The notes: generated from the letters alone by a model not told the origin. Shown: positions 12,001 to 23,511, numbered from the stretch's first letter. The stretch: DNA of 64,000 nucleotides from Helianthus annuus (GCF_002127325.2 NC_035443.2:119129200-119193199); one strand, 5' to 3'. Numbers and translations: made by a program.

Positions 12001-14710
12001 TGTGTTGAAGCCATTCTAATAAAAAAATCATTTATGTAAAAAAAATTGTTACCTTCTTAAAGTTTTTTTAAGTATGTCTTTATTTTTTAGTTTTTTGATT
12101 TTTTTTATTGAAAAGACCTGCACATGTATTTATGTGCAAAAGATCTGAAAATTAAAAAAAAAAAACAATTTAACATGTTAAATTAAAATTTCTACAATAT
12201 ATTTAACATGTTAAATGAATGGTTTCTCGTTTTCTCACATTTTTTGTTTTCTTCGTTGAACCCAACCCTCGTTCACTATTTAAAAAAATAATCAAAATTT
12301 TGGCATATAAAGATGTGTTGAAGTTATTTTAATAAAAAATCTTTTTTTTTTGTAAAAACTAATTTGTTACCTTTTAAAGTGTTTTTTAAGTATATTTTTA
12401 TTGTTTAGTTTTTGAATTTTTTTAAACTTCTACACATATTTATATGCAAAAGATCCGAAAATTTTAATTTTTTTAACATGTTAAAATATTTTTATGATAT
12501 ATTTCACTTGCTAATTAAATGATTTCTCGGTTTTCAATATTTTGTGTTCCCCACTGAACTCAACCGTCGTTCACTATTTTAAAAATGATTTTTTTTTTCA
12601 ATTTTTTTGGAAGTTTTTGCATATGAAGATGTGTTGAAACCATTCTAATAAAAAAATCATTTATACAAACGTTCATTTAACATGTTAAATTTATTTACTT
12701 TAATATTTTGAGCCCGGATAGACTTCATACGAAACTTTATTTTAAAACTTTGAACTCTAATCCGAAATTCAATATATAATTTGGTAAAATAAAGTTTGAT
12801 CGAACCTAGTTGATCAATGCAAAATCTCGTTTAACATGTTAAAGTTTATCGTGCAAAACATGTTTGGTCAAATAAAGTTGAATTGAGTTTAGTTGATCAA
12901 TGCAAACGTTTATTTAACATGTTAAATTTATTTATTTTAATATTTTGAGCCCGGATAGACTTTACACGAAACTTTATTTTAATATTTTGAACTCTAATCC
13001 GAAATTCAATATATAATTTGCTCAAATAAAGTTTAATCAAACCTAGTTGATCAAAGCAAACTCTCATTTAACATGTTAAAGTTTATTATGCAAAACTTAT
13101 TTAACATGTTTGGTCAAATAAAGTCGAATCGAGTTTAGTTGATCAATACAAACATTCATTTAACATGTTAAATTTATTTACTTTAATATTTTGAGCCCGG
13201 ATAGACTGCATACGAAACTTTATTTTAAAACTTTGAACTCTAATCCGAAATTCAATATATAATTTGGTCAAATAAAATTGGATCGAACCTAGTTGATCAA
13301 TGCAAAATCTCATTTAACATGTTAAAGTTTATCGTACAAAACATGTTTGGTCAAATAAAGTCGAATCGAGTTTAGTTGATCAATGCAAACGTTTATTTAA
13401 CATGTTAAATTTATTTATTTTAATATTTTGAGCCCGGATAGACTTCACACTAAACTTTATTTTAATATTTTGAACTCTAATTCAAAATTCAATATATAAT
13501 TTGGTCAAATAAAGTTTAATCAAACCTAGTTGATCAAAGCAAACTCTCATTTAACATGTTAAAGTTTATAATAGGTATCTTAACATGTTCGGTCAAATAA
13601 AGTCGAATCGAGTTCAGTTGATCGATGCAACCGTTCATTTACCATGTTAAATTTATTTACTTTAATATTTTGAGCCCGAATAGACTTTATACGAAACTTT
13701 ATTTTAATATGTTGAACTTTAATCTAAAATTCAATATATAATTTGGTCAAATAAAGTTGAATCGAACCTAGTTGATCAATGCAAATTCTCATTTAACATG
13801 TTAAAGTTTATCACACAAACGTAATTTTATTTTTTAACTCTAATCCGAAATTCAATATATAATGTTGTAAAATAAAGTTGAACAGAATCTAATTGATCAA
13901 TGCAAACTTTTATTTAACATGTTAAATTGATTTAATTAAATATTTTAAGTACGCATAGATTCAATTTCCTTCTTCTGGCTACACAAATGCCTTACCCTCC
14001 CAAATCCATCACACAAAGCTTTATTTTACTCTTTTGAACTCTAATACGAAATGCAATATATAATACGGTCAAATAATGTCTCTCATTTAACATTTAACAT
14101 GTTAAATTTATTTATTTTAATATTTTGAGCTTGTGTATACTCCATTTCCTTCTTCTGGCTACATAAATCTTCTCCATGACCATCATTTAACATGTTAAAT
14201 TTATTTATTTTAATATTTTGAATCAGCATAAACTCTATTTCCTTCTACTGGCTACACAAATTCCCTAACCTCCCAAACCATCCTCACACAAAACTTTATT
14301 TTAATTTTTGAATTCTAATACGGACGTCAATATATAATGCGGTCAAATAAAGTCTATTATTTAACGTTTAACATGTTAAATTTATTTTTATTAATATTTT
14401 GAGCCCGCATAGACTCTACTTCTTTCTTCCTGCTACACAAGTCTCTCAAACCCTATCAAATCCATACTCACACAAACGTTATTATAAGTTTTTTAATGCT
14501 AATCCGAAATTTAATATATAATGTGGTACAATAATGTTGAACCGAATCTAATTGACCAATACAAACTTTCATTTAACATGTTAAATTTATTTATTTTAAT
14601 ATTTTTAACGTTATGTTTAACAAAATTGTTTGAAAGGGAACTTTTAACATTATGTTTAACAAAATTGTTTGAAGGTGAACTTTAAATAAAAGAACTTAAC
14701 ATGTTAAATT
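6030..14710. repeat. 8.7-kb complex tandem array: ~240-bp (type I) and ~315/630-bp (type II) repeats
   Basis: Type I units contain TTGAGCCCGGATAGACT, AATTCAATATATAATTTGGT, TAGTTGATCAATGCAAAC and TTTAACATGTTAAA. Successive GAGCCCGG marks at 12710, 12947, 13193, 13430 and 13672 give a 237-246 bp period. Type II units contain GATGTGTTGAAGC, TTGTTACCTTTTTAAAGTG and ATTTATATGCAAAAGAT. They alternate between two ~315-bp variants (GAACCCAACC and GAACTCAACC), so the higher-order period is ~630 bp; marks at 7321, 7951, 8438, 9067, 9697, 10091, 10715 and 11345 show 630, 629, 630, 624 and 630-bp steps with type I blocks between. Type I dominates 6030-7310 and 12660-14600. From ~13950 on, units gain a TTTCCTTCTTCTGGCTACAC insert. 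There is no coding potential; the minus-strand open frames at 7432 and 10827 are repeat shadows. Confidence 0.9.
6092..6256. mobile_element. hAT-type MITE, 165 bp, TSD ATCAATGC
   Basis: It starts TAGGGATGAGC and ends GCTCATCTCTA (imperfect inverted ends). It is flanked by an exact 8-bp duplication ATCAATGC at 6084-6091 and 6257-6264, the size made by hAT transposases. The interior is built of GGTACCGGT / CCGGTACC palindromes. It interrupts a type I satellite unit, so it inserted after that unit formed. Confidence 0.9.
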
Positions 14711-14804
14711 TAAATATTCGGCCCTGTAGGTTGGTACCTTCATAGATCATTAACATTATTGGTAATCTAAAAGTTGAAACAATCCGAATAGAAAGAATGA
14801 CTAT

Positions 14805-15051
14805 GTCCAATAGCGTTGCATTGCAGTGGTAGAGATATTGGTGGACAATGATAGGAGATTTGGAGAATCCCGGGTTCAATCCTTGAGCCAAACGGGTTTT
14901 ACTGGTATTTTCACTGTCGTGTCTATGTGCGGGCAAGTTACTGGGTTTTCACCGAAATTGGTGTTTGGTGACTCGGGTTACTCTCAGAGTACTCGATTTG
15001 TCTAGTGATTACCCCAAGAGTGCTCATGTTTGATTTGTTAGCCGTTAAAAA
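14805..15051 (+). mobile_element. tRNA-derived SINE, 247 bp, TSD AATGACTAT
   Basis: A pol III A box-like TGGTAGAGATATTGG (14827-14841) and a B box GGTTCAATCC (14873-14882) lie ~45 bp apart, as in tRNA-derived SINEs. The element ends in a short A-run. It is bounded by an exact 9-bp direct repeat AATGACTAT at 14796-14804 and 15052-15060. It has no protein and would depend on LINE enzymes. It lies just right of the satellite array, within element C. Confidence 0.88.
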
Positions 15052-15060
15052 AATGACTAT

Positions 15061-15242
15061 TTTGAGATTAGATGATGTTTTGATGTACCATACTACTACT
15101 TACTTTGAATTCACCTTAATATGTTAATTAATGATATATAGTTAAAATTATCTATAATATTGTCTTCTGTAAAGAAAAATACAAATAGAACTGTTATTCA
15201 CTTCATTCTTTTAAGTCAACGAACCATCACTGACCTTGTTGC
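15061..15242. other. Spacer between SINE and LINE fragment
   Basis: AT-rich sequence without recognised features. Confidence 0.5.
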
Positions 15243-15965
15243 TTTTTTTTTTCTGGCCAGCAAAGAATACTATTATAGGAAAACCAACAAACATACAACG
15301 AGACTTAGCAAACCAAGATAGCCAAAACAAAACATACACCCCCTACCAAATAAACAAAGTCTAAATTAGTAAAATCATTCCAGTTCTCTTTTCACAACCC
15401 TCCGATCCGACTGCTTTTCTCCACCCACACCAGTAGGAACCGAATTTGATTTCTTCCAGCACCATGCTTAGGGTCTTGTGTTTCCAGTTGAATATTTTAT
15501 CGTTGCGGTTGGCCCAAAGTCTCCACATGTCTTGATTACTGCAGTGAGAAAACATGGATGCCACACTATCGAAATTTGTTGGAATCGCAATCTTCACCCA
15601 AACACAAACAAGCCACCACACTGCTTTGGCGAAGTGGACACCTACCAACAGATGGTCAGTTGTCTCTTGTTCGTTGTCCCAGTTGTTGTGATGTTTTGCT
15701 TCTCAAGAAGGCTCGACAACTCGACCCACTCGCTTCTTTCCGCTGCAGAATCAGGAGGATTCCGCCGCGCTAGATCCCAACAGATGCCTTGATTAACCCT
15801 CTTGAAGCAGTCTTGTATGAGTGCTTTTTTGTGTTGCACCAGATTGAAGATCCGCAGGAATCGGTCCTTCAGTCTGTCACCTTCCGTCCATTTGTCATAT
15901 CACATCATCGCCTTATCTCCACCTTGATAGTACTAGGGTCTCCGGTTCCATCATTGACAATTAAG
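15243..15965 (-). mobile_element. 5'-truncated LINE fragment (ORF2 C-terminal region)
   Basis: On the minus strand, peptide pieces typical of the end of plant L1 ORF2 are readable: HKKALIQDCFKRVNQGICWD, then RRNPPDSAAERSEWVELSSLL, and near the end MWRLWANRNDKIFNWKHKTL. They fall in different frames, so the copy is frameshifted. The minus-strand 3' end is marked by a T-run at 15243-15252 (the A tail). The 5' side fades at about 15965, giving a fragment of ~720 bp. No target duplication could be confirmed. Confidence 0.8.
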
Positions 15966-16323
15966 CTCTGTTAAGTGAAAAAAACATAAGAAAAAGTAAA
16001 TGTAACTTTCTGTTTTTTTTTTCATTTATTCAAATCACTTTATCTTGTATATGTATCTTTTAAAATGACACAAATTTAACTAACATAACTATCATTCTAT
16101 TTTTATTATATGACTTAAAAAAAACACATAATAAATAGAAAAATCTAATCTTAACAACGTTATCTTAGTGCAAGAATGATCCAAATTAAAATAACTTATA
16201 ACTATAAAGGCCTTGGATTTACGATTGGAGATTGTAACTATAAGCAATCAGACCGTAGAGCCTTGTGAACAAACAGATCTTGCGCCATCGTCTTCAGTTG
16301 ACCTTTTTCAAATTTAGATCTAA
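15966..16323. other. AT-rich spacer
   Basis: No coding, repeat or RNA signal recognised. Confidence 0.5.
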
Positions 16324-17089
16324 CTAGTATGATTCCCATGCGCGTTGCAGCGCAGACATCACGTTAAATCGAGCCGAGCCATTGTTAATATTTCGACTAA
16401 AACCTTTAGGTAAGCCATGTGTCTTTCAACTTTATTTAGTGCAGATTATAACGAATGAGTTAAAAGTATTTTGTTACGTATTATATAAAACCATAACAAA
16501 ATCAGTATCACTTTTAACTCCTTCATTTAGAACTTGCTAAAGATTAACCTTGAAGGCTTGAAGCTCACTTAGCATCCTCTCCTCACCGGTTTGACAACCA
16601 AGAACAATAGCTACAATAGCTGATGTACCTCCAACAACATACAAACTATATCTCGGCCCGTTGAAATGTTAGCATCCAAATCCAATAAAGAGACATCATT
16701 AAGTAACCCTGACGCCACAGCCACCAAACCCAGCTGGAACCATTTAAGCAAGAAAGCATATGACCCTAACGGCCCAGGTATGGTGAACTCGCTTTAATAT
16801 GCTTGGGTTCACTTAAATTTAAATCCACTAGTGGATGCCTTCCCTTTGCATATAGACCCGACTGCAAAATATAACACATGAATTTCAGACGGATTAGTGA
16901 TAATACTAATAAGATGTATGGCAAATCATATATAGAGCTGACATAATGAGTCGCTCAAGCTAGGTAATGGGTCGGGCCAGATGAGGTTGGTTGACCCAAA
17001 ACAGTTTTTTTGTCAGATTTATAATAAATAACTAAAATGAGTCCAATATGACTACAATTCGGGCCGTTTATATTTTCACAAAGTATAGA
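16324..17089 (-). mobile_element. Candidate small Helitron (minus) with a captured exon-like fragment
   Basis: The 3' end is well formed. On the minus strand a perfect 5-bp-stem hairpin (TGCGC/GCGCA, 16339-16354) is followed after 11 nt by CTAG at 16327-16324, then T. The 5' end is weaker: on the minus strand 17089 begins TCTATACTTTGTG, preceded by A, matching the TCTATACT starts of other Helitrons here. The predicted length is 766 bp. The 3' end is confident; the 5' partner is a guess. It lies inside element C. Confidence 0.5.
16537..16778 (-). pseudogene. Exon-like fragment of an unidentified membrane protein gene
   Basis: On the minus strand one frame reads PGPLGSYAFLLKWFQLGLVA. After a frame change near 16660 it continues as PRYSLYVVGGTSAIVAIVLG and CQTGEERMLSELQAFKVN, then a stop. 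The hydrophobic segments look like membrane spans. The regular codon-like composition differs from the surrounding AT-rich DNA. I do not recognise the family. It lies sense to, and inside, the candidate minus-strand Helitron. Confidence 0.5.
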
Positions 17090-18415
17090 TAAACCAAAAA
17101 AACTATCATTATACACTTCATGTCCATACCCCAACCCGTATATATATATATCCTCTATCCAAAATAATCCCTACAACCTTATTATACAAACAAGGTCCAG
17201 CCCAAAACATCGCTACATCCTCATATACCCAACTCACCCTAATACAGAGGAATAAGACAATCCCATAACACGACATTCATCGCTAAAACATGAATCGTCA
17301 GCATATCTATACCCATAGCACGGAGTTTCTTACAATCCCACAGCACAGAGTAAACTAATTAATCCCATAGCAAGGAGTTAACTAATTCGAAATGTAAGAT
17401 TTGGTTAGATAAAATTCAAAACAATTGCTTCCTACAATCCCACAACACAAAGTTCACTAATTAATCTGAAGTTAAAACCACATATCACAACACAAATTAT
17501 AGCATTAATTGTCAACAGGAGATCTAACAAAGTTGATGAATATCAACTACAGAATCAACAAAAAACAACAAATCAGTTCATTACTACATATAAATCAACC
17601 ATTATGAAGCACTTTAACCAACAAGCAGCCCTGTACAGTTATTAAAGTTTAATTGCTAAAGCTGTTCATTAAAGCATTCTATCGAACACTTGGTAGGCGT
17701 ATGCACATGATGCGAAATTACCTCAAACTCAAATCTTCTAAAACAATTAGACCTAAACATAACACAAAATCAAGATCTAAAATTATAGAAGGATAAGACA
17801 AAGCAGGATCCAGAATCCGCATCACTAAAACTCATTTCGACATAATTTAACATGTAAAAAAACTCAATATTGCAAGTATTAACATATAAAAAACAAGTTT
17901 TACATAAAACAATTTGGCAATTCACAGTAAACAACTAAGAATGCTTATTACCTAGAAAACTCAATGGATCTTCGAACAAAATTATGACGAATTTCTTATA
18001 ACCTACACAATCTAGATAAGGCAATTTGAAATCAGTATTGAAACGAACAAGATCAAGTGTAGATTGAACCTCACCGATTCACCGGCGACATTGACAAAGA
18101 GCAGAATCCTTTGTTGTATAATTGTGAAGACTATAGAGATCGTGATATATGCGGTGGAGATCATGTTTTAAATACACACAGCATGTGTATTTAATTGAAT
18201 AGAAGAGGTGAAGGAGGGACGGCAGCGAGAGGTGGTGGTGGCGGCGGTGGGGGAAGGCAGAGGGGAAAGGGGCGGTGGAGGGGTGAACGACGATACTCTC
18301 CAGCGACCTAATTGAAACTTTTCAAAAATGCCAAAAATACCCCTCCGTGTTTTTTAAGCCTTAAAAATCTAATCTAATCTCAACCCTTGATTAAGTTAAT
18401 CCAAGGGTTCCTAAG
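17090..18415. other. Right interior of element C, no gene recognised
   Basis: AT-rich DNA up to about 18050. From 18060 to 18300 the minus strand looks like a plant 5' leader: a GA/GGTGGCGGCGG-rich segment, a possible short exon, and a GTGAGG donor-like site. It could be a captured gene start, but no product can be named. The right TIR begins at about 18416. Confidence 0.4.
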
Positions 18416-18462
18416 GGGGTTCCCCAGTTCCCCACTTTTTTGGTGTTCCCCAATGAACCTCA

Positions 18463-18466
<4 letters not shown>

Positions 18467-18527
<61 letters not shown>
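18467..18527. repeat. (TA)n microsatellite, target of the Helitron
   Basis: About 61 bp of TA repeats between the right end of element C and the TC start of the Helitron. The tract resumes at 22659-22675 after the Helitron's CTAG end, so one microsatellite was split by the insertion. Confidence 0.92.
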
Positions 18528-18530
<3 letters not shown>

Positions 18531-18779
18531 ATACTACTTTAATAAGCATATAGGAAGGACAAGAATGGTCATTTTCCACTTTACAAGTCTTTAAAGCATA
18601 TTGTACAACCAATTAAAACACAAATGTTGAATATGATAAACCAACAAAATTTTGGGCGGCCGCGTACATCAAAATTTTGGGCGGGCCAAACTTTGGCAGT
18701 TCAAAATTTTCATTCAAAATTCAAACTGCACTCACTTAAATCACGTGTATCTCTTTCTCTCTCCTTCATTCTCTCAAAA

Positions 18780-18908
18780 GCCTAAAATCCATAGTCGCTC
18801 CCCTCTCCTCCTCTTTGCACATACAAGCCAGTACAAGCACACACGTTTTTGTGGAAATCAGAAGCATAAAGCTTTGGTGTGGTTGCAATCGATGGGAAAA
18901 AGATCGAG
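18780..18908 (+). pseudogene. Possible captured gene start: leader plus first short exon
   Basis: CT-rich leader-like sequence leads to ATGGGAAAAAGATCGAG (18892-18908, MGKRSR-), followed at once by a GTAGGT donor-like site. This has the look of a plant 5' UTR and first coding exon. Six residues are too few to name the gene. It sits upstream of, and sense to, the other captured exons. Its end phase does not match the GH51-like exon. Confidence 0.4.
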
Positions 18909-19359
18909 GTAGGTTTATTTTTTTCCTGCTGAATGTTTTCTATTGTTTGATGGAAAGGAATCCAACAAGGCATACTTAATCAAGGCTTATGCTTTTGCAT
19001 TTCTTAGGTGTAACCGCTGGATTTCATATAGATCTGGTGGCGATGACTAGATTGATGAGGTTTTGGTTGGAATTCACGACTGGATGCTTAAGTTTAGGAA
19101 AACAAGGGTTTGGTAAGTCAAGCTTTCTATAACAACAAGGTAAGAACTAATACCAGTAAAATAATTTATTTTCTTTGATTTCAGGTATAATAAGGTTTTG
19201 GTTGCTGTTTTTCAGAAGTAGAAGGTGGAGGTGCTTCTAGGCCCCAACTGGTTAATATTTGATTAGTTTTTTAATGGGTGTCAAAAGCTTAATTGCTGAC
19301 CATTTAAGTTTATATATATATTCGGTTTTGATTTCTAAAGGAATGTTTGGTTGGGACAG

Positions 19360-19429
19360 GGTCATGGGTTTCGAAGTGATCTATTTAAGATGGTTGCAGA
19401 TATGAAGCCTGCATTTATCAGATTTCCAG
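19360..19429 (+). pseudogene. Captured exon resembling GH51 alpha-L-arabinofuranosidase
   Basis: This 70-bp exon lies between an acceptor (GGGACAG, ending 19359) and a donor (GTTTAC from 19430). It encodes GHGFRSDLFKMVADMKPAFI followed by RFPG. The combination of GHGFRSDL with a KPxFIRFPG stretch is what I recall from plant GH51 arabinofuranosidases, cell-wall enzymes that release arabinose from arabinoxylan and arabinan. Only this one exon of a gene of over 600 codons is seen. Downstream copies of a CCATGCTCTGGAAC segment (19476-19560) are an unrelated short duplication. Confidence 0.65.
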
Positions 19430-20102
19430 GTTTACCTATACTATATAAGAAGATGAAGAGAGATAGGTTGAGATGGTTTCCGTGCTCTGGAACTTCAAAG
19501 AAGAAGAAGATGAAGATATGGGGATGGTTTCCATGCTCTGGAACCTCAAAGAAGATGAAGAGGTTTGCTGTGTAATTTGTTCCGAAAGCCTACTTGGTTT
19601 TTAGTTTTTTTTCTTTAAGTTACTCTTTACCATATAGTTTTTGTTCTTCACTCTTTACCATATAGTTTTTGTTCTTCATAATATTAGCTATCACCTATGA
19701 GCTTCAGAGGATGGAAAAAGGAAAAAGTGTTTCATAGAGAGTTGACTACTTGACTTGGTCAAGGTACGACATGTTTCATGGATTGTTTAAATGCTTTTGT
19801 AGATTATTTTAAATTTGAATCTAGACAAGGCATTTATCTTTTAGATTTTTTGTTGTTTTAATTTAATTTGATTCTTGATACCACTTACAGTACCATTTTG
19901 GCTCCATTCTGTTGGGTTCTTAAGATTGCTTATTCAGTTGATATGATATGGTCAATAAAATTCCACTCATGCTGGGAATTCTTTCTAAAGAGTAAGCATT
20001 TTATAAATGACTTGATTATATTATCTTTAACAAGTTAATTTATTAACCAAACAATGTTCCTTTTTGTGTTTGTTTTTTGTTCTTCATAATATTAGCTATC
20101 AC

Positions 20103-20252
20103 CTGTAAATGAACCGAACGAACACGGACAGTCGTGTTCGTTCATTTAACTTTAAGCGAACACGAACATGAATATATAATCGATTTTTTTGTTCGTGTTA
20201 GTTCATTAAGAAAATGGACATGTTCGTGTTCGTTTATGTTCGGTCATTTGAA
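20103..20252. mobile_element. Small MITE rich in GTTCGTGTTCG palindromes, inside the Helitron
   Basis: The left end AAATGAACCGAACGAACACG is mirrored by the right end TGTTCGGTCATTT, and GTTCGTGTTCGTT-like blocks fill the ~150-bp interior. Just outside its left edge a ~33-bp segment (GTTCTTCATAATATTAGCTA and flanks, 20074-20106) repeats 19659-19700. The TSD is not clear. Confidence 0.5.
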
Positions 20253-20866
20253 CCGGAAATGGGGAGCTTAACAACGGTTGCTGCTGCTCACATGAGTTCC
20301 GGGAAGCTGTTGCTTCATGTATCTCGGAACTTAAACTCTTTTAACAAAATTGGAGCAACTTTTGTTGACGTTGTCCGTTTTTTAACGCTAGCTATAATCT
20401 CTTTCTCACCCTCTCCCTATCTACCTTTATTCATGATCCAGTGTATTTGTGCTTGTATATGCTAAATTGTGTTTTATGACTGATCATTTGTTTTTAAAGG
20501 ATCGGTTTAAATTGGAATCTTCTAGATCTTCCGAATTTTGTGACTGAATTATGTAATCTGTTTCTGTTGAATAAGTACTGAATTTTGTGATATGGTGATC
20601 GAGGAGGCTTCAAGTGAATCGGATATTGATAATTTGTAGTTGATTAGTGAAGTTAGAGGCTAAGAGTGGTTCTGTGAATTAATTGGTGGTTTGCGTGTTA
20701 AAGCTATATAAGAACTTATGTATAGAAGAGATAGATTGAAAAGATGCAAAAATTCAAACTAGAGTTGTCAACCTTGACTGGTTATTCATATTTGTGCTCC
20801 TGGTTGCCCTGCTGAATGATCCATGCTCCAAACAATAAGCCATTTCTTTTAGTTACATGTCACTGA

Positions 20867-21190
<324 letters not shown>

Positions 21191-21310
21191 GTAAAATATA
21201 TGCATATTCTTTGACTCATGAAGGATGAACAGAAAGTCAGAAACAAAAGTTTATAATTTATGTTGTATTTATTAGGTGCTGGAAACTTTTGACTTTTTTT
21301 CTTTTTGCAG

Positions 21311-21769
21311 GAGTCCGGATCAAAACCGGTGTCGGAAGAGGCGGGTTCGTGAAGGACATGTACGTAAAAGGGTTCACCATGCACACCATGAAATGGGCGT
21401 TTTGGATGATGGGTAACTACGGGTCGCACCTTGATGACAAATGGGACCCGAATGCGATCCCCATTATCTAAAACATAAACTACCGAGACATGGTGGCGGA
21501 AAATGTCACCATGGCGGCTAGATTGGAGGGGAGGTGATCCTTTTACGGGGATTTGTATATCGAATGTGACTATTGGAATGTCACAGTTTGCAAAGAAACC
21601 GATATGGAACTGTACCGATGTCGAGGGGGTGTCGAGTGATGTGACACCGCAGCCTTGTGCCGCGTTGCCACCAGTACAGGGTGGAAAAGCTTGTGATTTT
21701 CCGAAGGAGAAGTTGCCAGTTGAAGATGTTAAAGTTCATATGTGTTATTATAAACCAAACTACATTTGA
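21311..21769 (+). pseudogene. Captured terminal exon of a GH28 polygalacturonase-like gene
   Basis: After a TTTTTGCAG acceptor (ending 21310) the frame reads VRIKTGVGRGGFVKDMYVKG, then TMHTMKWAFWMMGNYGSH. It meets an in-frame stop at 21469-21471 and resumes with NYRDMVAENVTMAARLEG. A frameshift near 21530 moves it to the frame of 21503-21769: GDPFTGICISNVTIGM, KKPIWNCTDVEG, then LPVEDVKVHMCYYKPNYI and the natural stop. This is the C-terminal part of plant polygalacturonase-like (pectin-degrading, wall-targeted) beta-helix proteins. The catalytic core exons are absent. One stop and one shift make it a pseudogene. Confidence 0.9.
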
Positions 21770-22629
21770 AATGTAAACTTTTGATTTCAGTATGGCTTGG
21801 TATGAATGTATGTATACTTTTATTTCAACTTCATTTTAATCAAAATTTGAATTCAGATAAAGATGGTTGAAACTAAAATGTGATGAAGTACATATGATTA
21901 TAAAATTCATTCAGAAAGCTACAAGTTAAATAATCAAACAATAGTTGCTTTGTACACAATTATTAACTTACATAATAGGTGAAATCTGCCTTATCTACCT
22001 TTCTTTTGTTGGGAGAAGGCAACTGCCATATATGTATTAGTTTCCTGTGATAAGGCATTTGTGTAATTCATGTCTACTTGAAAGGCATTTGTGATATTTA
22101 TCTTCATTCCATACAACAGAAACATTAATTATAGTTACTAAAAGATTTTAAACATCAAAGTTTTTTTTAACTAAAATCCCATATCTTTACTGATTAGCCA
22201 ATTTAAAGATTTTTGTTTGAATTTTGTATTGTATATTTAAACATCAAAGTTTTTTTAACTGAAATCTCATATCTTTACTCATTAATTATATTTTGGGTTG
22301 AACGTTTTAGCTTGTTAGAAAAAACAATCCAAGGCGAATTGGTTTGATTAATTTTGAGCTTTTGGTTGTGCTTTTGTTGGCTTGGCGCAGCTCGGTTTGT
22401 TTACATCCTTATAAAACTCTTTAAATCCCCATGACGGGTTTTGAAGTACCTTAACCGAAAATTTAGATTTTAGTTATGACCTAACTGTACCGAACCTTCT
22501 CATGCACACCCTTAGAATTACTAACAAGTGTTGTGTTTTCCGTTGCATCGCGAATTCGGTTTTGATTACGGCTCAAAACCGAACCGCCCCGTACATAGCC
22601 CTAAACTCACAAACCTAAGTGATATGTTT
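21770..22629. other. 3' part of the Helitron, non-coding
   Basis: After the polygalacturonase-like stop the sequence is AT-rich, with an internal direct repeat (the ATCAAAGTTTTTTTAACT/ATCTTTACT segment near 22152-22195 and 22240-22280). It then gives way to the Helitron terminal region. No gene is seen. Confidence 0.6.
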
Positions 22630-22658
22630 CCCGCCGCATCGCGCGGGTAAACGACTAG
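22630..22658 (+). terminator. Helitron 3' hairpin and CTAG end (rolling-circle termination signal)
   Basis: Stem CCCGC/GCGGG around an 8-nt loop, a 7-nt spacer, then CTAG. In Helitrons this structure marks the stop of rolling-circle transfer. Confidence 0.9.
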
Positions 22659-22675
22659 TATATATATATATATAT

Positions 22676-23084
22676 AGGGTAGGGCTATATAGAAAACCCT
22701 ATATATATAAAAAAACCCTAGAAAACCCAACCTCCCGACATTTTTTTTTAAAAAAATAACACATGTAATATACATGTTTTTAAGAGTTTTGGGCCAAAAA
22801 AAAATCAAAAAAGCGCCGAAGGGATGATTTAAAAAAAAAATTCAGCAATTTCTGTCTTTTGTGCCTAACACATGTTAGGCAATCGGACATTGCTGAAATT
22901 TGTTTATTTTTTTAAAAAAAAATCTCTTCGGCGGTTTTTTGTTTTTTTTTGCCCAAAACATTTTAAAACATGTATATTACATGTGTTATTTTTTAAAAAA
23001 AAAATGTCGGGAGGTTGGGTAAAAATGGGGGGAGATTTGAGTTTCCAGAGTTTTCTAAAAATTTAAGGGTTTTTTGTCTAGCAT

Positions 23085-23090
<6 letters not shown>
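22676..23090. mobile_element. MITE A2, second copy of MITE A, in (TA)n
   Basis: A 415-bp element starting AGGGTAGGGCTATATAGAAA and ending in the reverse complement of AGGGTAATGCTAGACAAAAA. It matches MITE A1 (3327-3721) along most of its length. (TA)n lies at both edges. The GGGCCAAAA / TTTTTTGCCCAAAACA inner inverted repeats are conserved between the copies. Confidence 0.9.
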
Positions 23091-23118
<28 letters not shown>

Positions 23119-23122
<4 letters not shown>

Positions 23123-23511
23123 GATGGTTCAAATGAAAACCACTTTTATTGTGAAAACTCGAAAACTAACTAAAAAAGCCTAAAAAACACACAAAATTTT
23201 TTTTTTCAATTTTTTTTATAAAAATCGCTAGTTTTTATATATAAAAAAACTTTTTTTCAAAAAAAAAAAAAAATTTTGTGTAGTACACATGTGTAATAAT
23301 ACACATGTGTAGTACACATACATATGTGCAGTATTACACATGTGCACTACACAAATTTTTTTTTTTTTTTTGAAATTTTTTTTTATATTAAAAAACCTGC
23401 GAAATTTTGATTGCAAAAAAAATTAAAAAAAAAAATTTTGTATGTTTTTTTGGCTTTTTTTAATTAGTTTTCGAGTTTTCACAATAACTAGTGGTTTTCA
23501 TTTGAACCTTC

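Larger units (their letters stand above)
4228..18466. mobile_element. Element C: candidate 14.2-kb TIR transposon flanked by (TA)n
   Basis: The left end (from 4228) and the reverse complement of the right end (from 18466) share about 48 bp. They differ in the first ~9 bases and then agree through GTTCATTGGGAAC/GTTCATTGGGGAAC and AAAAAAGTGGGGAACTGGGG. A weaker match (GGGTATTTTTG) appears further in. Both ends touch (TA)n, as in MITEs A, B and D nearby. Inside are captured carotenoid-isomerase-like exons, an 8.7-kb repeat array, a hAT MITE, a SINE, a LINE fragment and a Helitron end. No transposase was recognised, so it would be non-autonomous. The alternative is that the two ends belong to two truncated small MITEs of one family, with the interior as unrelated DNA. 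Confidence 0.6.

Noticed and set aside
14682..14936. Minus-strand 84-codon frame; also a possible tRNA gene at 14827-14882
   Set aside because: The A and B boxes belong to a 247-bp SINE with a perfect 9-bp TSD. The region does not fold as a full tRNA cloverleaf by eye, and the frame is its shadow.
18652..18912. 86-codon frame at the start of the Helitron as a protein
   Set aside because: The segment looks like an untranslated leader with a short first exon ending at a donor site; the longer frame has no family features.
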